NCBI GenBank assembly: GCA_964408945.1
Contig: CAYPBJ010000003.1
Location: forward strand, 1 to 64,000
Source: VMCP01 sp964408945
Lineage (GTDB): Bacteria; Bacteroidota; Bacteroidia; NS11-12g; UBA955
Length of the DNA: 64,000 bases
Reading direction: 5' to 3'
The position numbers and the translations under genes were made by a program. Shown in pieces: positions 8,085 to 17,030 of this stretch. Every line of letters begins with the position of its first letter. Within the stretch, counting starts at the first letter, position 1. The notes under the pieces were generated by a model. That model was not told the origin of the DNA. It saw nothing but the letters and a program-made list of their open reading frames with translations, and did no database searches.

Positions 8085-9749
8085 ATGCTCACCGATATAG
8101 AAATTGCGCAACAGGCCCAGTTAAAGCCTATTGCTGAAATAGCTCGTGAAATTGGAGTTGATCAAGATTCATTGGAACCCTATGGAAAATACAAGGCCAA
8201 AATTGAGTTTTCGTTGGATGCCCAGAAGCGTGCACAAAGCAATCTAATTTTGGTAACTGCGACTACCCCCAATAAAAGCGGCAGCGGAAAAACCACCACT
8301 TCGGTTGCACTCACTCAGGGATTGCAAAAAATAGGCAAGAAAGCCATTGTAGCCCTTCGCGAACCTTCTTTGGGACCCTGTTTCGGGATGAAAGGCGGAG
8401 CTGCTGGCGGCGGATACTCACAAGTACTTCCGATGGAAGACATCAACTTGCACTTTACGGGCGATTTTCACGCCATTACAGCCGCTAATAACACCTTGGC
8501 TGCCCTAGTAGACAACTATCAGTACAATCACCGCGGAAAGCCCACGCAATTGAAATCCGTGCTATGGCGCCGCGTTCTTGACGTCAACGACCGTTCTCTC
8601 CGCAACATCAATACCGGTCTCGGGGGAAGTTCTAACGGTATTCCCCAAGAAACTGGCTTCGACATTACTCCTGCCAGCGAAATCATGGCCATCCTATGCC
8701 TTTCAACTTCGTTTGAGGATTTGAAAAGACGCTTGGGACAGATTCTTTTGGGTTATACTTTCGAGGGACATGTATTCCGCGTAGCTGACTTAGGCGCTGT
8801 GGGCGCATTGGCCATCCTACTAAAAGACGCAATAAATCCAAATTTAGTTCAAACCTTAGAAGGTGGGGCTGCATTCATCCACGGTGGACCTTTTGCGAAT
8901 ATCGCACACGGATGCAACAGCATCATGGCAACTTACGCTGCCATGGAACACGGAGAATACGCCATAACCGAAGCTGGATTTGGGAGCGACCTTGGCGCTG
9001 AAAAATTCTTAAACATCAAGTGTCGAGCGGCTGGTATCACACCAAAAGCCACCGTCTTGGTTACCACCACCCAAAGCCTAAAACTTCACGGAATGGTTCC
9101 GGAATCCGACATCAAACTTCCCAATAAAGAGGGTTTAGCAAAAGGATTACTCAACTTACAAAGACACGTAGAAAATCTTCAAAACTTTGGCCAATCTGTA
9201 ATTGTCGCATTGAATCAATTCCACTTTGATACCGAAGAAGAATTGCAAATGGTAGAAGATTTCTGCAAAAACCTAGGTGCCTCTTTCGCCAGAAACCAAG
9301 GATTCGCCAAAGGCGGAGACGGCGCAATAGAGCTAGCTAAGAAAGTTGTAGAAGTCGTGGAAAACAATCCATCGAAACCCATTCAACACACTTATGAATT
9401 AAATCAATCGGTTCAAGAAAAGTTGACCCAAATCGTTCAAAAAGTGTATGGCGGCGCGAAAGTCGTTCTTGGTGAAAAGGCTCAAAGCAGCTTAAAACAA
9501 ATCAAAGAACTGGGCGCAGATCAATGGCCCGTTTGCATTGCCAAAACCCAATTCTCGTTCACAGACAACGCCAAAAAAGTAGGCGTCGAAAAAGACTTCA
9601 CCATCACCATTGACAATCTCATCATCAACGCTGGAGCAGAGTTCATAGTAGCGGTAGCAGGCAGCATCATGCGCATGCCAGGACTCCCAAAAGACCCAGC
9701 CGCAATGGGAATGGATATCAATGACGGTGTAATTACAGGGTTATCGTAG
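8085..9749 (+). CDS. fhs: Formate-tetrahydrofolate ligase
   Basis: ATP-dependent formation of 10-formyl-tetrahydrofolate from formate, feeding purine and fMet-tRNA synthesis. The 554-residue length fits the family. The nucleotide-binding loop near residue 66 reads NKSGSGKTTTSVALTQG, followed by REPSLGPCFGMKGGAAGGGY, LHFTGDFHAI and AANNTLAAL, all typical of the family. The C-terminus MPGLPKDPAAMGMDI is the usual conserved end. The start at MLTDIEIAQQ leaves out an upstream extension that would run antisense through the start of mnmE. The stop codon TAG is made from the first repeat unit of the period-7 repeat that follows. Confidence 0.96.
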   Translation: MLTDIEIAQQAQLKPIAEIAREIGVDQDSLEPYGKYKAKIEFSLDAQKRAQSNLILVTATTPNKSGSGKTTTSVALTQGLQKIGKKAIVALREPSLGPCFGMKGGAAGGGYSQVLPMEDINLHFTGDFHAITAANNTLAALVDNYQYNHRGKPTQLKSVLWRRVLDVNDRSLRNINTGLGGSSNGIPQETGFDITPASEIMAILCLSTSFEDLKRRLGQILLGYTFEGHVFRVADLGAVGALAILLKDAINPNLVQTLEGGAAFIHGGPFANIAHGCNSIMATYAAMEHGEYAITEAGFGSDLGAEKFLNIKCRAAGITPKATVLVTTTQSLKLHGMVPESDIKLPNKEGLAKGLLNLQRHVENLQNFGQSVIVALNQFHFDTEEELQMVEDFCKNLGASFARNQGFAKGGDGAIELAKKVVEVVENNPSKPIQHTYELNQSVQEKLTQIVQKVYGGAKVVLGEKAQSSLKQIKELGADQWPVCIAKTQFSFTDNAKKVGVEKDFTITIDNLIINAGAEFIVAVAGSIMRMPGLPKDPAAMGMDINDGVITGLS

Positions 9750-9870
9750 CGGGTAGCGGGTAGCGGGTAGCGGGTGCCGGGTGTTAGGTACCGGGTACAG
9801 AGTAGCGTACCAAAGTCCAACGACCTTGGACCAACGACCAAAGACCAAAGACCTTTGACCAAAGACCAAA
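9747..9870. repeat. Period-7 (heptamer) tandem repeat block 1
   Basis: Starting on the fhs stop codon, four exact TAGCGGG units are followed by degenerate units in the same phase (TGCCGGG, TGTTAGG, TACCGGG, TACAGAG). A second class follows, based on ACCAAAG with variants ACCAACG and ACCTTTG. No open frame or RNA-gene signature is present. The block ends against a strong terminator. It shares both motif classes and the seven-base period with the block at 40614-40869. Confidence 0.8.
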
Positions 9871-9872
9871 AT

Positions 9873-9907
9873 AAAAAAAGCCCGATGTTTCCATCGGGCC
9901 TTTTTTT
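9873..9907. terminator. Bidirectional rho-independent terminator
   Basis: Stem GCCCGATG (9880-9887) with CATCGGGC (9892-9899), loop TTTC, A-run on the left and T-run on the right. It serves both the rightward fhs transcript and the leftward giant-protein transcript, whose stop lies four bases further on. Confidence 0.9.
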
Positions 9908-9910
9908 ATT

Positions 9911-12900
9911 TTAATTAGGTCTTATCAAGTTGACCGAACCATTTACACGGTTAATCTTCTCTTTACCTTTGAATCTGTATTCCATTTGGTAGAAATAAGT
10001 TCCTGAAGGTGCATCTGGACCGTCATTGTTGATTTGACCGTTCCACTTAACCTTAGGATCTTCACTCTTGAATACTCTCTCACCCCAACGGTTAAAGATA
10101 CGAATCTCGAAGTGATCATGACCCTGTAATGGGACGTCAAAATAATCATTCTTACCGTCTTGGTTACCTGGTGTAAAGACGTTGGCTAGATAAACAAACA
10201 AATCAACTGTTACAGGTTTACAAAAAGTGTCTTCGCAACCAGTTGAATTCTTCGCGATCAAACAAACCCAATATACCCTAGTACTGTCGTATGACCATTT
10301 AACTTTAACATCGTTAGACTTCAAATCTTGCATGAAGGTTCTTGGCAGACTATTAGCAATGTCATTGGTGTGTCCAAATCCCCAACGCCACTCAACACCA
10401 TTGATATCTTTACGAGTAAATACAAAGTCAGGCTTATTTGATGAATCTATATCAAAGTCAGCAACAACAGAATCTACCAAGAAAGTTAAACTATCCATAT
10501 CTGAAGGACACCAAGGACGTGGGTGTTGTGGATCGTAATCAGCATAATGATACACGGTATAAGTACCTGGATCATCAAACACTCTAGCATAGCGCTTGGA
10601 ACCAGTGGTAACAGTATCTGTTACATAAGTACCTAGTTTCTTACTGTAGTGTACAAACTTCCACTTGTAAACCTTCAGAATAGTATCTGAATTATCAATA
10701 AACACATTCGAATCACCCGGACAAATAGATGCTCTCAAGATAGTTCCTCTGACTGAATCCCTAGGAAGAACCAAAACTTGGAATTTCTGCTGGAAGGAGT
10801 TCGTATCTGGGAATACTGCTGGACAATATCTAAAAGTGTTAGGAGGTAAGAACAAGGTATCATACTGTTGTAAGTAGATCTCATACAAACCAGACTTTTT
10901 ATAAGTATGCCAAACTTGATTTTCAGTAGTATCATTTTTAATGTTACCGTCACCGAAATACCATGTCCAAATCGCTCCCTTGGTTGCTGAGTCAGACATA
11001 TTACTGAACTCAATAGAGTCACCAACACAAATGGTTACAAAGTTTCCAGCCTTTGTAGTATACTCAAACTTAGGACGTGGACCGGGAATCTTCACCCATT
11101 TCGAGAATGTATCCGAACAACCTTGTTCAGTGAATAATACGTATTGAATCTTAAACCAACCATTTCTGGTGTATTTATGACCTATACGAGCCGGTAGGCC
11201 TTCGTCATTAAACTTCAACTTCTCATAGTAGTTATTAAATCCATCTCCCCAATCAATGTACCATTTGTTAATATAGTCACAAGACATTGGCGTTGCCCCA
11301 GTGCAATTCTTCATTGCCCAACTGCATGGATCATGCAGAATAGAGCTGTCAAAGAATTCTATGGTTGTATTACAACTTGGAACCTCCAAATTCAATCCAA
11401 ACTTCACATCCAAACGAGTAATAAACAAACGTTTAGTCATGGTATCCTTACAACCTGTTGAGTCTCCAGCAATGTTTCTAAAAGTATAAACCCCAGAGTC
11501 ATTCTTGTAGTACAATTCGCTACCACCACCCAATTGAATGTATGGATTATTCGTTGAACCAACTGAAGTTCCACCATAAGGGGATCCTCCAAAAATGGTA
11601 ACTTTATTGGTAGTATCGTCATCTCCTTTATTCCAATCCCAGCGTGTTCTTGGCTCTAGGTTCTTACCATAACGATTGGCATCTTTCCAATAATCATATT
11701 GGGTTGGGTTTTCTAATGGATTAGGATTCCAATAGTAATTCCAATCCCACTGTCCATTATTCTGAGGGTCAACGTTGAAGTAACGGTAGTCTGGCGCAAA
11801 CACTAAACTTTCACCTTGATCTTGACAAACAATAGAATCTGTGAACTTATCTTGAAGCATCGCAAAACCTACGATGATGGGTTGTCCCCAAATGGCTTCA
11901 CACTTTCCATTGTTTGAGGTCATACTCAAACTCATGATATGGAAACCAGAGTGTTCAGGAACAAATCGATAAGCTCTAATCTTTTGTTTATTCGCTGGAT
12001 TAGTCCAAGTATCTATTGGAGTAATCACAGAATCTCTGAAATGCAACACAAAAGTTGAATCCGGATCTGGTACATAATAGTATCTTATGTCTTTACCGAA
12101 GCCGGTAGTATCAATACAACCGTATGCTCCAGTTTTAGGTTGACCAATAACTCCTGTATCGTTCCAAATCATCTTGAAAATTTGGGCATCAGTCAAAGAG
12201 AATGGGTCAAACCCGCGATCTTCTAATTTCTTCTTGATATTCTCCCAAACTTTTGAAACGTCAGCAGCCATCGTAAACTTCCTAATTTCAGCAGTAATAA
12301 TGGTATCTGGACCACCATATACCTGCGCCTGACCATCATACCAATCGTTTGAACATGCACCTTGGTATGGTCTTTCACGTCCTCTAGTTTGAACTATGTA
12401 GTTATAAATGTACTTTTTATTCTGGCCAGGTACATTTTTCTGATAATGATAATAATCTTCCTGAATGAATGAATTCCAACTTCTCGCATAGTATGGACCT
12501 GCATCACCGGTTGACAACATCCATCTCATTGATTTCAAGTCACGGGTATTGGTTTTATTGGCAGCAATCTCGCGCACAATAACCTCATCCCATTTACAAA
12601 TCTTGCGGAATCCACTTGGGCCAGGAGTTGGCTTTACAATTTCGGATGCAGGATCTATCAATGGGAAACAAGCAAACTTATCATAGTAATGGGTATCTTG
12701 ACACAATGGACGCTTACCATTATTACCATTCCACTTAGTCCACAAAGTGGCACCTGGAACTTTTTGAATTCCATTACCCACTATAATACCTACTGTTACA
12801 CACTGAGTCTTGGTATTACAAACTCCAGAGGCAGGGTATTGCCAAGAGAATCTACTAGGCACACTTCCGCTCAAGTTATAGGCTGTATTCCACCAAGGAC

Positions 12901-15481
12901 CGGGAGGATTCAACGGACGTCCACCTGGGTTTAATCCATTCAATGGCACCCAACCGTTTGGATTACAGAACGTATCGTAATTGATTTGAACCTCAGAAAA
13001 TGAACATCCAGGTTTCAAATCACTCAATATAAACGTGACACCATAGGTTGGATTCGCAGCTCCTAAACACTCAACAGCATCCTTTATCAATCCACTTCCA
13101 ACACCACCAGCGTTTGCATGCAATAAAGCCAATTGCTTAACTGCTTCACTTTCGCACTTCAACACATGGCAGGTATCTCTATGATTTAATTTCACCTGGT
13201 TACAAGATGGAATACGTGAATAATACAGTTCTCTGAAACGGTTGTAATTAATGAAATAATCAAAACCGGCCTTACCATTTGGAACGCGTTTGAATGAATC
13301 AATGATGTTTAATTTCTCACCCTTCGCCCAACGAATCTTCATCAAGTTTCTTGGTAACGTATCAGACTTCAAATAGAGTGTGTAAAGGTACTCAAAACTA
13401 TCTGTCTTGCTTTTCACTAAAATGTTTTGATTGGGTTTCAATAGGGTATCTCTCGGACCAACAATCATTTTCTCTGATCCTTTTGTTCCAACGTAAATCG
13501 TATCCTTAGAACCCAAACGTACCTTGATGTAATCTTCCATGTAACGCTCAGCTGGACCTAATACCTTTTTCTCCAATCTCCATATAGGTTTCACTTTTGA
13601 ACCCGTAGCCTTATAAGTGGCTGAGTCTTTTTCCCATCTGCCAGTCCAAACACCGGTAGTTGGATTGAATGAATAATTCGGATTCCATACTGGCGGTATA
13701 GCCATCAATGAATCAAAATAAACATAGAATATAGAGTCCGCAAAAACAGGAACTCTCTTACACAATCCGTTGCTATCTATGAAAATCGCATCTTCCATCG
13801 GACTTCTCTTGAAGTCAGATAACATTACTAAATCCCAAGAGCGGTAGTAGTGAAAAGGAATAGAGTCATGCGAATATGCACAGTTTACCGTAACGTTTTT
13901 ATTTTTCACAACGTCAGTTGTACATTTCGATCCAAAATTATCTCCGAAATCCCACAAGCGAACAACACAATAATTTTCTCTTTTCAATGGATCGTTTCCT
14001 CCGGCAGGCGAAACACCACCACTAGGAACATACACCGTAGAATCACCGCGGGTATTTCTTTCTTTGCGTTTTGGCGCTTCCCAAATTTGGATAGGCTTCT
14101 TTGTCACGTTATTCCATTGGAAAGTATGACCCAATGCAGTAGTACCATTCTTATAGAATGTACTGTCATCATCGGTATAATCTTTGTCGTTGTGATAGAA
14201 CGTGGAATAGTTTCTGAACCCTACCGTATCCATGACATCTTTAGGACACTGATATACCTGCCAATCAGGAATACGGTCGCCCATAATGTCAATAGTTGAA
14301 CTAGGACCTAATATAATAATGGTATCATACACCTCACGGTCACCACAAATTGGGTGCTTGTATTGAAGTTTTACCAAGAACGGGCCTAGACCAGAGAAAT
14401 CGTGACTTGGCGACCAAGTTCTGTTGTTGAAATTTTGAGGACCAGTATTAGGGTCACCAAAAGTCCATAATAAACCACTTGCACCCGATGGAACAATATT
14501 TGTTCTAAAATCAATGGTTGGTTCCGATACACACGTACTGTCTTTACTGGCTAAAATGATAACGTTTGAAGCAAAAACCGTTGCTGTTGCTTGCATACCG
14601 AAAGAATCTTTACATCCGTCTTTGGTACGAATGATCAATTTAGAATTGTAAACTCCTTGGCCAAAAAACCATTTTTTCAAGTCTGGACCCCATGTTTTAG
14701 AAGTAATATTAGGAGCAGCTTCCATCCAAACGGTTCCGTCTCCCCAGTACCACCAAATGGTATCCACCGCATTGACACCTATACGAGAGACATTTTTCAC
14801 TAAAGCTAATACTGAATCACACTGGATAGGCTTATTACTTGTGAAGGCAGCTCCAATTTTTTCGCGTACAAAAACGGCACCCACTAAATTTTGTGTGTCT
14901 GTACAACCGTTTTTATCAATTGCCTCTACAAACAAATCAAATGCACCTCCACGTACGTCCTTAATTGAAAAACAAATTTTATTTGGCAACACTGAAGGTG
15001 GAAAGTCATAATCAAACAACTGACCGTCAGAAACCAAGTACTGCGTACGAATCACAGGAGATCCACTTGGAGTTTCGGTACTATCAATGAAACAGAACAA
15101 GTTGTTCTGAAAACATTGACTGTCCATAGTGACAATACTCATCTTGATTTTTGGTTTTTCTTTGATAACCAAATTTACCGTGCTCGTACATTGCTGTCCG
15201 TTCGACAAGGTAGTAATGTAAGTAGCTTTGGCATTACCTGCCTTTGAAAAGGCAAACGTAGCATTCTGAGGACCGTTGTTGGTAAAATCTGTACCACCGT
15301 CGTTGAATGTCCATTTGTGATTACTACCTTGTGCACTTCCTAAGAAAGTAATGGGTGCGCCTACGCACAAACTACCGTCGAAAGTAATGTTACAAGTTTG
15401 AGCTGTCAGTTGAAACGCCGATAAAACCGTCACTAAGAATAGAGACAGCCAGCCTTTCAGATTTGAGGAAAATCCTTTCAT
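9911..15481 (-). CDS. Giant T9SS type B (CHU_C) surface protein with PKD-like repeats
   Basis: A 1856-residue secreted protein. The signal peptide is MKGFSSNLKGWLSLF through LTAQ. A long series of PKD/Ig-like beta modules follows; recognisable ones include HKWTFNDGG near the N-terminus, VDTIWWYWGDGT, SGLLWTFGDP, YIDWGDGF, IWTWYFGDG and VEWRWGFGH, each followed by a strand with an HxF/Y-like ending. The last roughly 95 residues are the gliding-motility-associated CHU_C domain (NVFTPGNQDGKNDYF, EIRIFNRWGERVF, PSGTYFYQMEY), the type B signal for T9SS export. Many internal cysteines (CxDT patterns) suggest disulphides. It is the last gene of a sigma/anti-sigma operon. I chose the start at 15481 because a well-formed promoter lies inside the 33-residue upstream extension, which also has no signal-peptide features. 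Role unknown; adhesin or gliding-surface protein is the usual inference. Confidence 0.87.
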   Translation of the reverse strand: MKGFSSNLKGWLSLFLVTVLSAFQLTAQTCNITFDGSLCVGAPITFLGSAQGSNHKWTFNDGGTDFTNNGPQNATFAFSKAGNAKATYITTLSNGQQCTSTVNLVIKEKPKIKMSIVTMDSQCFQNNLFCFIDSTETPSGSPVIRTQYLVSDGQLFDYDFPPSVLPNKICFSIKDVRGGAFDLFVEAIDKNGCTDTQNLVGAVFVREKIGAAFTSNKPIQCDSVLALVKNVSRIGVNAVDTIWWYWGDGTVWMEAAPNITSKTWGPDLKKWFFGQGVYNSKLIIRTKDGCKDSFGMQATATVFASNVIILASKDSTCVSEPTIDFRTNIVPSGASGLLWTFGDPNTGPQNFNNRTWSPSHDFSGLGPFLVKLQYKHPICGDREVYDTIIILGPSSTIDIMGDRIPDWQVYQCPKDVMDTVGFRNYSTFYHNDKDYTDDDSTFYKNGTTALGHTFQWNNVTKKPIQIWEAPKRKERNTRGDSTVYVPSGGVSPAGGNDPLKRENYCVVRLWDFGDNFGSKCTTDVVKNKNVTVNCAYSHDSIPFHYYRSWDLVMLSDFKRSPMEDAIFIDSNGLCKRVPVFADSIFYVYFDSLMAIPPVWNPNYSFNPTTGVWTGRWEKDSATYKATGSKVKPIWRLEKKVLGPAERYMEDYIKVRLGSKDTIYVGTKGSEKMIVGPRDTLLKPNQNILVKSKTDSFEYLYTLYLKSDTLPRNLMKIRWAKGEKLNIIDSFKRVPNGKAGFDYFINYNRFRELYYSRIPSCNQVKLNHRDTCHVLKCESEAVKQLALLHANAGGVGSGLIKDAVECLGAANPTYGVTFILSDLKPGCSFSEVQINYDTFCNPNGWVPLNGLNPGGRPLNPPGPWWNTAYNLSGSVPSRFSWQYPASGVCNTKTQCVTVGIIVGNGIQKVPGATLWTKWNGNNGKRPLCQDTHYYDKFACFPLIDPASEIVKPTPGPSGFRKICKWDEVIVREIAANKTNTRDLKSMRWMLSTGDAGPYYARSWNSFIQEDYYHYQKNVPGQNKKYIYNYIVQTRGRERPYQGACSNDWYDGQAQVYGGPDTIITAEIRKFTMAADVSKVWENIKKKLEDRGFDPFSLTDAQIFKMIWNDTGVIGQPKTGAYGCIDTTGFGKDIRYYYVPDPDSTFVLHFRDSVITPIDTWTNPANKQKIRAYRFVPEHSGFHIMSLSMTSNNGKCEAIWGQPIIVGFAMLQDKFTDSIVCQDQGESLVFAPDYRYFNVDPQNNGQWDWNYYWNPNPLENPTQYDYWKDANRYGKNLEPRTRWDWNKGDDDTTNKVTIFGGSPYGGTSVGSTNNPYIQLGGGSELYYKNDSGVYTFRNIAGDSTGCKDTMTKRLFITRLDVKFGLNLEVPSCNTTIEFFDSSILHDPCSWAMKNCTGATPMSCDYINKWYIDWGDGFNNYYEKLKFNDEGLPARIGHKYTRNGWFKIQYVLFTEQGCSDTFSKWVKIPGPRPKFEYTTKAGNFVTICVGDSIEFSNMSDSATKGAIWTWYFGDGNIKNDTTENQVWHTYKKSGLYEIYLQQYDTLFLPPNTFRYCPAVFPDTNSFQQKFQVLVLPRDSVRGTILRASICPGDSNVFIDNSDTILKVYKWKFVHYSKKLGTYVTDTVTTGSKRYARVFDDPGTYTVYHYADYDPQHPRPWCPSDMDSLTFLVDSVVADFDIDSSNKPDFVFTRKDINGVEWRWGFGHTNDIANSLPRTFMQDLKSNDVKVKWSYDSTRVYWVCLIAKNSTGCEDTFCKPVTVDLFVYLANVFTPGNQDGKNDYFDVPLQGHDHFEIRIFNRWGERVFKSEDPKVKWNGQINNDGPDAPSGTYFYQMEYRFKGKEKINRVNGSVNLIRPN

Positions 15482-15507
15482 AATTGAACGTTTTTCTGCT
15501 AAAAAGT

Positions 15508-15539
15508 CAAAAATAAACGATTTACGCCGGAAACCCAAA
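15508..15539 (-). promoter_or_regulatory. Promoter of the giant surface-protein gene (TTTG-N20-TATTTTTG)
   Basis: On the minus strand a -33 TTTG (15536-15539) and a -7 TATTTTTG (15508-15515) are separated by 20 bases, an exact match to the Bacteroidota housekeeping promoter layout. The start ATG at 15481 lies 26 bases downstream. The giant gene can thus be transcribed independently of the sigma/anti-sigma genes in front of it. Confidence 0.65.
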
Positions 15540-15584
15540 GGCCAAGCATCGTTTGTTACAGTATATTTATTCATTTTCATATTT

Positions 15585-16433
15585 TTATCTTATTAAATTT
15601 AACACCCATTGGTCACCTTCAGCTTCCTGTGTTTTTCTATTTTTCGACTTCAAAATCACCTTATACGTTCCTGCAGCACAGGGTATTCCCAGATGATCAC
15701 CAGCCCATTTTCTATTTTTATCTGTTGTTCCAAAAACCTTCATTCCCGCTCGATTTAATACAACCAATTCCATAAAATCGGCCGATTTCAATTCTACAAA
15801 GAATGAGTCGTTCATTCCATCTCCATTGGGCGTAAATACATTGGGTTTTACATCATCATTTGCGCCAAATTCAATTTTTGCCTCCTCTATTTGAATCATG
15901 TCTTCCAATTCTTCCATTGTTTCATTTTTGACATAATTCCGACTTTCCTGATTATTATTTACCACACCAACATTCATTTCATCTTTTACCGGAAATTCAA
16001 CCAATTTACCTTGCTCCTCAATATCGCCTAGCCCTTGATTTAAATTGGCATCACCAAATTGACTGATAACAGGTTGAACCTCTCCAAATACGGTATCAGT
16101 CATAAACTTTTCCTGCTTCGGCTTCCCTTCTGGAACAGTAATTTTCAATTCTTCTTCTTTCTTTTCGGGGGATATTTTTACCTGTTTTTCCTCGTCATTA
16201 CCAACCCATACTGCGACTCCAATGGAAAGTCCTACAACCGCAAAAACTCCGGCAATCTTCAAACCAACAGTTGTACTCCAAACCGAGGTAGTTGCTTGAA
16301 TAGCAGCCTGTTGAGTAACACCTGTAAAAACTTGATTTTGAATAGCCTCTAAAGCACCCGATGGAGCTTCAATTTGGGCTTCACTCAATTTCGACCGAAA
16401 TAATTCATCAATATGTTCAAGATTTTCAGTCAT
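15585..16433 (-). CDS. Anti-sigma-like membrane protein with C-terminal CHU_C domain
   Basis: A 282-residue protein with an unusual layout. Residues 1-38 form a charged helical segment (LEHIDELFRSKLSEAQIEAP) like the cytoplasmic N-terminus of Bacteroidota anti-sigma proteins. One membrane segment spans about 56-78 (GLKIAGVFAVVGLSIGVAVWVG). A Glu/Lys-rich linker follows to about 190. Residues 195-282 are a CHU_C domain (PNVFTPNGDGMNDSFF, LVVLNRAGMKVFG, CAAGTYKVILK), the same type as the C-terminus of the giant protein downstream. There is no cleavable signal peptide, so the CHU_C domain would sit tethered in the periplasm, not exported. The start overlaps the end of the ECF sigma gene by 8 bp. 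The anti-sigma role is inferred from position and topology; no known anti-sigma fold motif is clear. Confidence 0.72.
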   Translation of the reverse strand: MTENLEHIDELFRSKLSEAQIEAPSGALEAIQNQVFTGVTQQAAIQATTSVWSTTVGLKIAGVFAVVGLSIGVAVWVGNDEEKQVKISPEKKEEELKITVPEGKPKQEKFMTDTVFGEVQPVISQFGDANLNQGLGDIEEQGKLVEFPVKDEMNVGVVNNNQESRNYVKNETMEELEDMIQIEEAKIEFGANDDVKPNVFTPNGDGMNDSFFVELKSADFMELVVLNRAGMKVFGTTDKNRKWAGDHLGIPCAAGTYKVILKSKNRKTQEAEGDQWVLNLIR

Positions 16434-16962
16434 TTTTCAATCGTTGTTGCAGCCATTTTCTAGCCTTAAAAAGTTGTGTTTTGCTAGTACTCTCTGTAAT
16501 CCCCAGTGCATTTGCTATTTCTTGATGCGTAAAGCCCTCTATAGCATATAAGTTAAACACGGTTCTATATCCAACAGGAAGCTTCGCTAATAAATTCATA
16601 AGATCATTGGCTTGCAATTGATCAGCAGCAGTATTGAATTGAACTTCTACTGATTCATTTGTTTCCAAATCATCAAAAAGTTTAGACTTATCCTTTCTAA
16701 TTGCATCTAGACATTGATTCACAGTAATACGTTTCATCCAGCCCTCAAATGAGCCTTCAAACCTGAAATCAGGTAACTTCTGAAAAATGCGTATGAGTGA
16801 TTCTTGAAACATGTCTTTCGCTTGATCATCTGAAGACGCGTACCGACAACAAATGGCAAATAGTCTGGATGAAAACAATTGATAAAGTTGATTTTGTGCC
16901 GATGGCACTCCATCGATACAACTCTTGATCAACTCTTGTTCTTGTTCCGTACTCAATGACAT
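16426..16962 (-). CDS. ECF-type RNA polymerase sigma factor
   Basis: A 178-residue sigma-70 family factor with region 2 (LFAICCRYASSDDQAKDMFQ, then FQKLPDFRFEGSFEGWMKRI) and region 4 (LPVGYRTVFNLYAIEGFTHQ, then EIANALGITESTSKTQLFKA). Region 3 is missing, as in ECF factors. The next gene overlaps it by 8 bp and looks like its membrane-bound anti-sigma partner, and the giant T9SS protein follows. Target promoters are not evident. The gene begins 68 bp after the holB stop, and no terminator separates them, so read-through from the greA-HIT-holB operon is possible. Confidence 0.9.
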   Translation of the reverse strand: MSLSTEQEQELIKSCIDGVPSAQNQLYQLFSSRLFAICCRYASSDDQAKDMFQESLIRIFQKLPDFRFEGSFEGWMKRITVNQCLDAIRKDKSKLFDDLETNESVEVQFNTAADQLQANDLMNLLAKLPVGYRTVFNLYAIEGFTHQEIANALGITESTSKTQLFKARKWLQQRLKND

Positions 16963-17030
16963 TTGATGAGTTCATTTCCTCAAATTTCCTTTAAGATGCG
17001 AATACACTTCTCAAGGTTGTCTGAGATTGA

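Noticed and set aside
15482..15580. Longer start for the giant surface protein
   Set aside because: The extra 33 residues have no signal-peptide character and contain a complete TTTG-N20-TATTTTTG promoter; the ATG at 15481 gives a clean signal peptide.
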